The position numbers and the translations under genes were made by a program. A stretch of 64,000 bases of DNA, taken from NCBI RefSeq assembly GCF_041260155.1, contig NC_091944.1:14981772-15045771 (forward strand), written 5' to 3'. Under the pieces are notes generated by a model, which was not told the DNA's origin, ran no database searches, and was given only the letters and a program-made list of their open reading frames with translations. Every line of letters starts with the position of its first letter. Within the stretch, counting starts at the first letter, position 1. Source of the DNA: Ptychodera flava. Lineage: Eukaryota; Hemichordata; Enteropneusta; Ptychoderidae. Below, piece by piece: positions 13,349 through 24,400 of this stretch.

Positions 13349-16300
13349 TAATCTTTATTTCGAGTACTTGCTCAAATGTAAAAAAAAAAACAAGACAGTA
13401 AACAGCTAACGCCCGCATCACCAAACAATACAAAAAAAAATGAAAACACTAAAAGAGCTTTTAAAAATACAGAATTAAAAACAATCTGATACAGTCTTTG
13501 CCCAAAAGACACTTTGCCTTACAACATCGACAGATAGAGCTGCTTTAATCAAGGTATTTGTGCTTTTATGCAATCTAACATAGAATTTAGAACGAAGCAT
13601 GCGTTGTTTGCTACCAAAGGTCATAATATGGTTGCTGACAAAGGTTTCAGAAATACCTAAGCGATGTTTAATACCGAGTAGGATTCTGAAAGCGTTATTA
13701 TATGACACTCGAACATCGTTAATACATTTCTGTGTAAATACACTCCACAAATGTGCACAGTACATGGTTGAACAGTACGCTTTAAATAAATGAATTTTGA
13801 CAGAAAATGAACAATTGTAAAACTTACGGATTAGGGAGTTCGCATTAGCATAAAAGCTTTTCATTTGTCGTTTAATATCATCCATGTCGTTACCCAAATG
13901 GTTTAAAACAATACCAAGATATGAGTGTTTTCTCACAAATGAAAGGGTGGAATTGTTCAAATATTCTTATGGCAGAGGTGTTTCAGTATGGCTCATACTT
14001 ACAGAACCCTACATACATAGACACTCACCAATAGCCAGCACAGAAAACAGCCATCTAGGCAAATAGTTTCTTTTCTATCTGTATCTCACACAAGGTGTAC
14101 TTGGTGATATTTCTTCAGGTCAACAACTATCAAGACGGCAACAAGATTTAACTTGACAAAGAAAGAAACAAAATGCATACTCTTTTATTTTTCTGTCATT
14201 GTCTTCAAGCTTTTCTCCATCAAACACCAACCAGTACGTCCTCCAAATGTATCTCCTGGTGACAAGCAGAGAAAAGGTGACATCATTTATTGGTTCATAC
14301 TGTAGACTAGACTTGATTCAAATCAGAATAAATAATGTCATTGAAACAGCAACTCATGCATCTCTCTTCATTTAAGGTAGTACAAGCCTAGGGGACAGAT
14401 ATTCAGACTCTAAAACTTTTATCTACATTTTTGATCTACCACTTGTTGGGGTTCATTTTTAGACCTATGGAGTAAATAAAATTTTCACTGGCTTAGTTTT
14501 GTGACAATAGAAAAATTATTTTCCCCCTAGAGTCGCTATTTTGAATTTCAAATGTTGGTAAAGATTGGGTAATTTGTTTCTCCAGGACCAACTTTTTTAA
14601 AATAGACCCCTGACTTTTACTTTTGATGTTGAAAGGGAATGGTTTCATTGAAGTTTCCTTACGGCTTACATTTTACAGAAAGTTTGACCAGGGAATTTTG
14701 AGGGATGGGCCATCCCTCTCTTTTATGGAACATCGTATTCATATGTTAATAACCAAATCATAACAATATATTTTCACAACAAACTAATGTGCAACTTATG
14801 TATTGCTATATAAACTGGCTGTCCCTCTGATTTCCATGGCAGAGATTGCTTAGTCTTCACATTGCAAGGCTTTTGTGTTTGCTAATGAGCACAAATCTCA
14901 AATTGATATAACAAGGGACACAGAAAGATACAAAATAAGCCAATTCCTATATAAAACATACCATTCTATTTAAAATTGCTATTGCCATTACGGTTAATAA
15001 ACTTGATCAACCTCACTTTGGGGAAGAAAATTTTACATGTAGACAAGAGTTTCATAACGGCTGCAACGTGACCAGGACTTACCAGCTTATGTATTTGTTT
15101 CCACCTTCCCTTTCAAGTTTCTTTGCGAAGTGTCTCTTGATGGCCTTCTTAAAATCTAGAACTGTGGCACCTTGTACAATTACAACAGCTGTAAATCAAA
15201 GACAGGATTTGCAGATAATCAGTGAATAGCACTGTTTGCAACTACAGGTTTGTTACTTAATATGGCTGCATGCGTTCAACATCGGACACTGCTGCTTGAA
15301 ATGGAGACAAATTTTGTTGGTGTTACACCTGTGGCTGTTGTTGCAGCTTGTAGTCTGGTCAGTGTTCATTATTACACCAGCAGTAGTCTACTGAGTGGTA
15401 TTTTCATTCATTCGTCATTTCCTGAAGTGAAAACTAAAAGGACAGACAAATATTTATTTTTGCACATTAATGAGAGAACAATGACATCATTTGTCAACAG
15501 CCCTTTTAACAGGTTTCATGTCTGCCTGTTATGGGCTGATTTTGACTTTTACAGCTTTTATGCGTCCACCATGAAAAATCGCCACAGCTGTGGACCCACA
15601 GCTAATAAAATGACAGATGTAAAGGGAATTAAAAACCTTATAGTGTATACATAAAATAAATTTAAAAAATAAGCCTGCAAGATTTTCCATCACCCGGCAA
15701 GCAGCAGACTACACAATGACAAATTGTTACTATTGTTCATGTTTGAACGGGGTTGAGAAAACTCAAGTTCAGAGGGATTTGTGTTTTATGAAAAACTCGG
15801 TATCTGACCAAAAATCAACCTGATAAATTGAAAAGATATGATCACAGTTTTCCTATAGTATACATCTATATTTGATAACCTACTTTGTGCAAATCAGACA
15901 TAATTCACATGTGGGTGGATGAAGATATCATTAGGGTTAACAATGTCTACCGAAACAAAGGTTAAAATCACTTACGGACTACTTGTCCACTTTGTTGTCT
16001 GACATTGACCGTCATCGCCTGGCCGTACTCCAAGGCTATCTGGGAGCGAAGTTCTTCGGCTGTCACGTCTGATGGCAAGTCATTCAAAAGGGGGTCTTTG
16101 AGAAGTCCTTCAATTTCTCCCCAAACAGTATTCATTGCTTCCTTGTGTGACAGGCCATGCCCCTCCTCAGTTTCTGGGTCATGACTTTCTGAATTTGGGT
16201 TTTCTTCTGCCGTACCACCCACCTTTTTCTCGTTGTGATCTCCGACGGCTTCTGATAGTGTGTCGCGTTCAACTGCATGCTCCATTGATGCAAATCCGCG

Positions 16301-16647
16301 GGCACAAACAAAGTGGGACTTGAAGAACGACGAAGAACCTTCAATACAATCTACGAAACTTGCTTCTGAATCAAAGAAATTGGAATAAAATTTGAATTCG
16401 GTTAATACATACTGGTAAGGTGGACGTGAGAATTCCTGCTCTTATTCTTCGGACGGAAATTAGAACGACAGATGATGAGAAAGTACATACCATTTATAGT
16501 AACCGGGTTCTGTTTCGACTCGAGTTCTGACCAGCTGACAGAGTCTTCTCCCAGGTTGCTGACATTAGATTCGGTTTCGGATTCAGTTCCGGATTGATAA
16601 AGGTATAACAGTGCAAATCTGCCCGAAACTTCTGGAAGCGAAATCAT
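13094..16647 (-). CDS. SNRNP25: U11/U12 small nuclear ribonucleoprotein 25 kDa protein
   Basis: Five minus-strand exons splice in frame: 16647-16491, 16365-15976, 15188-15083, 14255-14181 and 13151-13094 (stop TAG 13096-13094), 261 residues. The C-terminal half is unmistakable: LLKDPLLNDLPSDVTAEEL, SQIALEYGQAMTV, VVIVQGATVLDFKKAIKRHF, EREGGNKYISW, RYIWRTYWLVFDGEKL and DYGIRNRDEVTFVK. SNRNP25 is a ubiquitin-fold subunit of the U11/U12 di-snRNP, which recognises U12-type introns. Human SNRNP25 is 132 residues. Here about 115 extra, acidic and Ser-rich residues precede the conserved part, from the ATG at 16647. A start at 16285 within exon 2 is an alternative, but exon 1 has a good donor and the phases match. 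The last intron contains a LINE fragment. Exons 1-2 have been copied as dead fragments in the downstream duplication units. Confidence 0.92.
13318..13959 (-). mobile_element. 5'-truncated LINE, RT C-terminal piece, with target duplication
   Basis: A minus-strand frame (13960-13475) reads like the C-terminal part of a non-LTR reverse transcriptase ORF (KHSYLGIVLNHLGN, IHLFKAYCSTMYCAHLWSVF), followed by a short 3' UTR and a (TTA)n tail, seen as aataataat from 13318. It is flanked by a perfect 11-bp direct repeat, AATATTCTTAT, at 13307-13317 and 13960-13970. The copy is heavily 5' truncated and sits in the last intron of SNRNP25, in the same orientation. A perfect target duplication suggests a fairly recent insertion. 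Confidence 0.8.
14373..14700. repeat. Dispersed inverted-ended repeat, copy B
   Basis: Begins aaggtagtacaagcct. It then carries, in the opposite sense to copy A, the words ccacttgttggggttcattt, actggcttagttttgtgac and aatttgtttctccaggacc. It lies in SNRNP25 intron 3. Boundaries approximate. Confidence 0.5.
15195..15960. repeat. SNRNP25 intron 2; start of tandem duplication unit 1
   Basis: Sequence from about 15210, including caggtttgttact, attgttgcagcttgt-like words and tttatttttgcacattaatgag, reappears diverged at 27890-28200 and, for its first part, at 63870-64000. The proximal breakpoint of the duplication therefore falls in this intron, a few bases beyond exon 3. The open frame at 15250-15654 is not conserved in the copies, so I do not call it a gene. 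Confidence 0.6.
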
Positions 16648-17435
16648 GGTTTGCAGGAGATTTTTAATTTTCTTACAAATTGTTCTATTAAACGCCTTTA
16701 ATATCCCATAATATCACGCCATGAAAGACATTCTGTAAATTTGCCACATCTCATAAGAAGGTGTACTTTTATTCCATATCATTTATTGGAAAGTGCATAT
16801 ACAAAAAACACATGGCACATGTGAATAAAAATAACACGAGTGATCCACTACCGAACCAATGCTTACATTGAACGCAGTACTTAGAACTACATTTAGCTTA
16901 CAAAATAAACTATTTCTATATCGTTATATATTTGAAGTTTGAACAAAACTTGATTTTATTTTCAGCAAACACACAACTCCCCCCCCCATTGCGTACATTC
17001 CCGAAACAACAAAAGGATGTGACAAAACAATGCTCAGATGTACTTGCTATGTCTATTTAGATTGTCAACATATAGCTTTGTTTGGAAAATGTTAAGGGTT
17101 GAATAACTTCATACATACACTTGATAAAATAATAGTAATTGGTTTGCCAGTTAGAAATGGAGTTATTGACGAGCTACGCCTAAAATACGGAGATTTTCTT
17201 TTATGTAGTGTTATTTACAACTCAGTGTGTACGTTCACCTTATTTCCCCCTATGTTTGAAACATGCATTTATTCAAACATTAATAACAAATCAAGTCAAA
17301 TCTATATAGTTGCAGCTATGTTTAGTAAAACAAATAATAGTACGAGATATAGGTCTGGTCATAGACCGTTTTTAAGGTCTATGGTCTGGTAAAAGTAGCC
17401 ATAGCTTGAAAGAAAAGAAGGAAAAAACCAGTATT
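16648..17435. other. Head-to-head spacer between SNRNP25 and the first zinc-finger gene
   Basis: Upstream of the SNRNP25 start. It aligns piecewise with 48880-49500 in unit 3 (for example ttgataaaatagtagttgtt-like and gacgaactgcggctgaaatac-like words), so it belongs to the duplicated segment. It probably contains the SNRNP25 promoter; no TATA box or other core element is clear. Confidence 0.45.
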
Positions 17436-17439
17436 ATGG

Positions 17440-17890
17440 TAATGCGTTCAAGATACATGCTTTACATTTAAGTCTAGTAAGGCTTGAAAACTTGGTCTTA
17501 AAATTATCAACTTTATTCATCATCTCATACATAAAATGCAAAATGCTATGTATTCAGCCATGAAGAATATAATGGCATTTTTAGTTGCAGAACATGGTAC
17601 AAGTGGGTAATCTTCATCCAATGATCAAAAGTAACTGAGTTTCTAATATTCCAAAGTGCATATTTTACACAGAAAGTAATAAAGTAGAAAATATCTGTTG
17701 TTGTATTATTCTTATTTCCAATTCCTGCCATGCGTCATTGGTGTTGTTGTTAATACTGTGTTTCTGTAAAATAACAGAAATATAAGCTTAATTGAAAGTT
17801 TACTTCTCTCACATTTCGGCACCGTGGCATATTTACATTCAAATATAATTTGTTCAAGGTTCTTATCTTGGTCGCAAAAATGACATTTCA
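17440..17890 (-). mobile_element. LINE 3'-end remnant, unit 1
   Basis: On the minus strand this reads as the end of a LINE ORF: a CxxC-type stretch CHFCDQDKNLEQIIFECKYA, later TFCVKYALWNIRNSVTFDHW. The same remnant lies at 32750-33305 and 49500-50265, always just upstream of a zinc-finger gene, so it inserted before the tandem duplication. It is decayed. Confidence 0.65.
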
Positions 17891-18320
17891 AACCATTTAA
17901 ATAAAAAAAAATGGCCTTGCTTCTTGTAGTCAGGCTTCAGAAGAATATCTTCTTGTTTAAATCAGTCACAGAGTGTGAGACTGAATAGGTGCTTTTGGTA
18001 TGGGATACAAGCGCGCCCTCTTCTGGTATTTGGCTAATTGCTTGAACTGCTTCTGAAAAGGATTCTGCATGTAATATAAATGAATTACACAATGCTGCGA
18101 AACAAATAAATATATTTAGAAAATGCGTATATAGCCATAGATAGTAGGGAATGATTTAGCGTATTTCCCATTAAAATACCAGATATCCCCTTCAGAATAG
18201 TCAAACATTTTCTGGAATCCGAAGCCGAGTCTAACTTCATTGACATGTGGGTCACATTGATGGTCACCTTAGAGTGTGAGTGGCAGTCCAGGCCCGCTCA
18301 ATTTAATTTACCGAAGCTGG

Positions 18321-18474
18321 ATGACAGACTACAGTATCATGACTGATTTTGAGATGATGGCTACTACAATACTTAATGTAAGAGATAGCGTACGCGCACG
18401 CAGTGATAATTGTGAAGGCGATTTGGGTAGAAGAAACGGACTTGATGTACGTCTCCCTCTATTTGACCGTCAGG
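18321..18474 (+). CDS. Gene 1 exon 1 (N-terminal region, first part)
   Basis: 51 codons plus one base. It starts MTDYSIMTDFEMMATTILNV, parallel to MMDDDSATTDFEMTAAIILNV-type starts in genes 2 and 3, and ends FDRQ plus g before the donor gtaagc. Conservation of frame, end and donor among three diverged copies is the evidence for coding. Confidence 0.75.
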
Positions 18475-21400
18475 GTAAGCATGTATTGTTGTCCTTGCTT
18501 GAATCCCCATGCTTGAATCTATGGAGGTACTTGGATGCAATACGGTACCTGACGTTTTGCCAGGGGTTGTGGCTAATACAACCCCAGGAAAAACATCGAG
18601 CTACTGTACTGCAGCAAGGTCCATCTATGACGGAGGTTGCGCAAAACCGGGAACAAAGTCCTCGGCATATCTGTGCGCGGTGCCGTGCCGTTTTTATCCC
18701 TTGCATGCCGATTTCATCCCGGCGCACGCGCAGACTATCCAACAGGGCTTCATGGGGATCAGATCTGCAGCTAAGCTACTGATTTTGGCCTTGTTGCCGA
18801 TTTCGACCCCCAAATTCGTTATAGAATCAAGTTCACGGTAAAATTCCTGTCGTATAAACTATCTGGTGATCACTGTTAAATGTCTAAATTACTGTAGTAT
18901 AAAATGTATTATATGTTTGGAGAAGTGGATCAAGAGGTTATCTACTGGGAATATCGCCATAATATCTTTCCCACCCAAACAAAAGACTAACATACATATT
19001 AAAAAAATATCTACACACATATCTGAAACAAAACAAACACTATTGCAACACCAACTATCTGATAGTAAAGGCATCTTCTTTTTACCTCCATGGTAAAGGG
19101 GATCCTATTTCACACATATGTACATATCCGAATCGAAACAAACACTATTGCAACGTAAACTTTTGGATTGTAACATGGGGAACCGCTTTCACATTTTTCC
19201 ACATTGTGGTTTATGTATACAATTTGCCAAGCTATGTGTCTCAACAAAAACATACCAGTGAAGTCGAAACGGCTAACATATGTCAGAAGAAAGTGGCTTC
19301 TAATTCAGGGTTAGATATCTAGGGCCGTTTTATGAATAGAAACCATGTTTGATTGTCTGCGCATGTGCGGGAATGAAATCGGCAAGGGATAAAAACTGCA
19401 TGGCATCTGTAATAAACTTTATTTTCATGAGGGGTAGCTGCAGTACAGTAGCTCGAGGTTTTGCCTCGAGCTACAGTACTGCAGCTATATGAGCATCTTT
19501 GCTTGCCAAGGTCTCTTGTCCAGGCAACTGGATGCTTCCCGAAATCAGACCTTGGCCGAATGAGTCGTTAGATCATTTGATTAAAAGTGCCGCCACACAG
19601 TTGTATGTGAACTGTGAATAGCCTATCATATCACAGAGGCACAAAAGTGGTCATTGAAATATGAAAAAGAATAAAGAATACAGCTCTTAAACCTTGTTTT
19701 TGTGTACGAGCCTTTTTTTCTTGTTCTCTTATTTCTTGCCCTATGTTTCCTGGCTTTGTGCATTGAGTCCTGATGGTTCAGGTGTCAGCATAATGTATGC
19801 AGTATGTAGTGCGCCTTCTGTTGATGACCATTTGACACACTATACAATAACCTATAGCCCTATAAACACTTTTAAATAAAGTTTCACATTTTCCATTATA
19901 ATTGTATCATTGAAATCTCTGTCATGCAAATTTCCACTTTCAGAATGTTCAAAGTTTTTCAGAGAAGTACGGCATTCAGGCCATGTTGATGAAGTTGGTA
20001 TATCATTGAAACTATGTTTTCAGCAGTTCTGCCAGCTTCTTAAAGATGGCACTCTATCTGATTTTGGTAAGTTCTAACTGTAACAAAGTCAAGGACAGTT
20101 CCGAGATGCTGATAGACTAGTTTACCAATATCTGCTTTGATGAGGGTTTTACAATGCAGGCTTTAATTGCATATGACCATCCAGGTTAACATACTGCTTT
20201 CAGTTCATTCACAGATGTAGTCTTAGTGTCTTGTCGGCAAAACTGATGTGATATTCTTTTGCCCTGTCATTTGAATCTTGTGTAAATCCATCCTTTTTAT
20301 CTTCTAAAAGGCCAAATAAAAATTGTGCTGGTTACCTGACAACCCCATTTTAAATCCCTCTGACCGTTAACTTTCTGCATTTCCAACCAGATATGAACTG
20401 AAAATGCTCACATGTTTCGTTATATATTGCAGTTATGTGTGAATTTGAACCTTTGCCACATGTTTGCAACTTCATTGAAAGGAATACAAGAGAAGTCGGC
20501 AAGTTGCGAGCTCAGCCAGTGGGAGAACTCGGCCAGTTGGATAAGTCAGCCAGTGGGCGAACTCGGCCAGTACAGTATGCACCCAATTAGAATATATGAT
20601 CTATAAGAGTGTTTCTTTTTTGAAGTCTCACCAAAGTTATATGCAAAAGCGATCTAAATGTCATGCATAAGGTGAGCGTAATGTATGCAAACTTCACAGA
20701 TCACAGTTCAACGCACGTATGATATACACACATTGGGTAAAATTAAAGATGGCGGTGTATCGCGATCGTGGCAGCAAGTTTTGCAGCCTTCGTCATGGTT
20801 ACACTTGAAGTTCGTTAAAAAGTCATAGGAGATAGTGAAGCAAATTAGTTAAGGGTCGTCAAGCCATGAATTTTACTGAAGAAATGGCATAATGTTTGCC
20901 TGAACTTTAATACAGTACGCGCGCGATCTGCAGAAACACTGAGGCAGACCGTACATATTTTGCAGGGTTGACATGGGAGCTCTTCGAGTTGTTTTCTGAA
21001 TGTTCGTAGTAGTGTTAAACCGGCAAAATAACAAAAACTATGGTAGTAAAAAGTTAAAACTGGCATGTGCCGATTAAGTATTCAACTCTGAAGAGAATGC
21101 GTATGCAATCATATTGCTTTGTTGTGAGTGGTCGACTTCTCCTGGCCGACTTCTCCCACTGGCCGAGTTGGTCGGCACTGGCGCCGGCCGAGTTTGCAAC
21201 TGGCCGACTTCTCCAGTTACCCATTGAAAGTATTATGATCAACATAATGAACAATATTCACCACATTAATTCTAAAAGGCCATGAAGTATACAATATGTA
21301 ATTAGCTGAAATAAAAATATTAAATTTCTTTGATTGCTGTTATTGTGTCACCACTTTATATAGCAAGTGTAATTACCTTTGGCCAAGTCCTTCAAGCCAT

Positions 21401-24400
21401 ATATACCAAACTGTGAAAGCTCATTAGATATGCAAATTATAAATTAGCTGACATGGAAATGTGAAATGACTTTCAATATTGTTTTAAACTAGTATAATCA
21501 TCAATAAATGTAGCATGTTTTGCCATTTTTGATCAAGTAAATCCCAGTTTATATCCGTAATTAGAAAAGATCATTGAAAATGCAAATTAGGAATTGGCTG
21601 AAGAAAAAATGCTTAATGACTTGCAATAATGATGTATAATAGTGTCGTTAATGTATATAGCAAGTTGCGTCAACTTTGGTCTTGTCAATTCAGATAAACA
21701 TCCCTAATTAAGAAAGTTCATTAAATATGCAAATAAGGAATTGGCTAATTGCATCATAGTAGCTTCAATAGTAGCTACTGCTCGCTTGATAGCTTAGGTA
21801 TTTTGTATACAGTTGCCAGGGATTATTTCAATATGATTTTGTTAGCAATTTTTGGTTAAAAAATTTGATTCTCAAAAAACTACTCTGATGATTGCTTTGG
21901 TTGACCTTGTTCTTATGGAAGATCTTTATGTGATATGTTCAAGTTATGATGGAATGTGATATGTTCAAATCATGATATGTTCAAATTAATGTGATATGTT
22001 CAAATTATGATGAAATTTTTGCAGTTATTTCTTCCATTTTTTGTCTCGCCACTGACATGAGCTCTCAAAGATTTTTACCTTCTTCATTTCTCAAAAACAG
22101 TTCTTCTCTACATAACACAGCAGAGCTCTATCAGCGGCTTGGTCGCTTTTCTTGAGATATGTTGAGAAACAACATGCTTTTCATGCCTAAACTATGTGAA
22201 ACGCTTACTAGTCAGTGGCAGGTTTACTAATGTTTTCTTTACAGCTGTCGCAAGGCAGTATTTTGTCAAACATCTGTTAATCGAGATGGGGTCAGAATTT
22301 GGAAACATGCTGTAAACCCAACAAACAGAACTAAAAAGAGTATAGAACTCTACACAGCATTGTTCTTAAAAGTCATTGCTAACATGATGACAATAATAAG
22401 TGACATGTGTGCTAGTCTAAATCATACTGAAAACATTTTGTACCAGTATCTATCAATGTTGATTTTTAGAAGATATTTATTAACACAGAAAACTTGTAAA
22501 AAAATAACAACAGATCTTTGCTGTGCTTTAACTAATTGGAAAAAGTTTTCTTTCTCAGGTGTGTCAATAATCATTAACTGCCTTGCTCAGCAGGGATATG
22601 TTACTCTGGAGGTGGGAGAGCCTAGTGAAGGGGGTGCAAACAAGGACATGGGAAAGCAACATGATAACATAGATTTTAAATCAAGGAAACAGAGGTCAGC
22701 TTGTGTCAGATCAAGATCTGCGATAGATAAGTGTGACATGGGGCTCGGACTGATGGATGTGGAAGAGAATCAAGAACAACTGATATGTAAAGTTCAAATG
22801 GCTGGTTTTGAGAAAGATCTGCGGAAAGAAGGTTACATTGAAATTTGTGAACCCAGTGCATGCAATGAGTGTAATGAAAAAACAGCATGCAGCAATGGTC
22901 TTACAAAACGCTTAGAGTGTAGGGAGTGTATTGAAGACAGCAATGCCCACCAATCTCATGATTTGATGGGCGCAAGTGTGAATCCATCAAATTTGATTGA
23001 GTTTGGTAAATCCTGTACACAGAAAAGTGCTCTTAACTCACATCACTCTGTCCCCATTGATACTTATACACATGAATGTAAAGTAAATGAGCCATCTTCA
23101 AAAGCCACAGAAAACCATTCACAGAAGGAAGCACTCAAATGTAAAGAATGTGGCAAAGCCATGAAAGGAAAGGAACATCTTCAAAGCCACCTCTTGGTCC
23201 ACTCAAATGTCAGGAAACATGAATGTAGAGACTGTGGTAAGATGTTTAGATATAACGCTGGTCTCAGAAGACACCAACTTCTGCATTCAAACATTAAACC
23301 ATTCACATGCAACGTGTGTGGTAAAGTTTACACCCAGAAATCTCATCTTCAATCTCACAGTATTGTCCATTTAGATACAAGAGATCATGAGTGTAGAGAG
23401 TGTGGGAGAAAGTTCAAGACTGCCAGACGTCTGAAACTGCACCTTCTGATGCATTCAGAATCCAGGCCATATGCCTGTAAGGAATGTGGTAAAGCATTTA
23501 CACAAAAGGATATTCTTAAACGACACTTTTTAGTCCACTCAAGAGACAGGCCATTTAAATGTAACGAGTGTGGTTTGGCATTTAAAGCCAAGGGAAGTTT
23601 CGAATACCATCGTGCTCATCACTCAAATGATAAACCTTTCAAGTGTCAAGCTTGTGGGAAAGCATTCCAGCGCAGACACAAGCTGTATGAACACAGGCTG
23701 GTGCATTCAGGTTTGAAGCCATATGAGTGCAAGGAGTGTGATAAGGCTTATAAAGAGAAGAGTGGTTTGGAGGCACACCTACATAGCCTCTGGCATATAA
23801 AACAACTTGAACGAAATAAGAGTGGGCAGTCTTCCATGCAACAGGAAGTTTCAAAGGCACACAGTTTGAGTTACTCAAACGAGAAATTCCATTTGTGTGA
23901 TATATGTGGCAAGGACTTTCAGTCAAAGAGCAGGCTCCAAACTCACCTGTTAATCCATTCAAAGTTGAACGATGATGAAGGTACACAACATTGTGAACTC
24001 TTCACAGGAGAAAGTTGTAGGAAAGGTCTAGCAAGTCATCAGAATGAAAGACGACAAGAGTGTGAGGTTTGTGGTAAAATGTTCAAACATCGATCTGGTC
24101 TCAGAAAACACCAACTTCTCCATTCAAACATTAAACCCTTCGTATGCGATGTGTGTGGTAAAGCCTTCACTAAGAAGTCCAATCTTCAATCTCACAGTAT
24201 TGTCCATTTAGATACAAGAGATCATGAGTGTAGAGAGTGTGGTCGAAAGTTTAAAACTGCCAGGCGTCTGAAACTGCATCTTCTGATACATTCAGAATCC
24301 AGGCCATATGCCTGTAAGGAGTGTGGTAAAGCATTTACACAAAATAGTATTCTTAAGCAACACCTTTCAGTCCACTCAAATGTAAGGAAACATGAATGTG

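Noticed and set aside
15250-15654. 134-codon plus frame in SNRNP25 intron 2
   Set aside because: The duplicated copies at 27930 and 63890 do not keep the frame or the protein.
13094-16647. U12-type introns in SNRNP25 or its neighbours, which would be a neat self-reference
   Set aside because: All donors seen start gta or gtt with ordinary U2-type context; none reads GTATCCTT or ATATCCTT.
22360-22558. ATG at 22360 as start of zinc-finger gene 1
   Set aside because: The stretch before 22559 ends in a good acceptor (tttctcag) and is not conserved as protein in genes 2 and 3, whereas exons 1-2 are.
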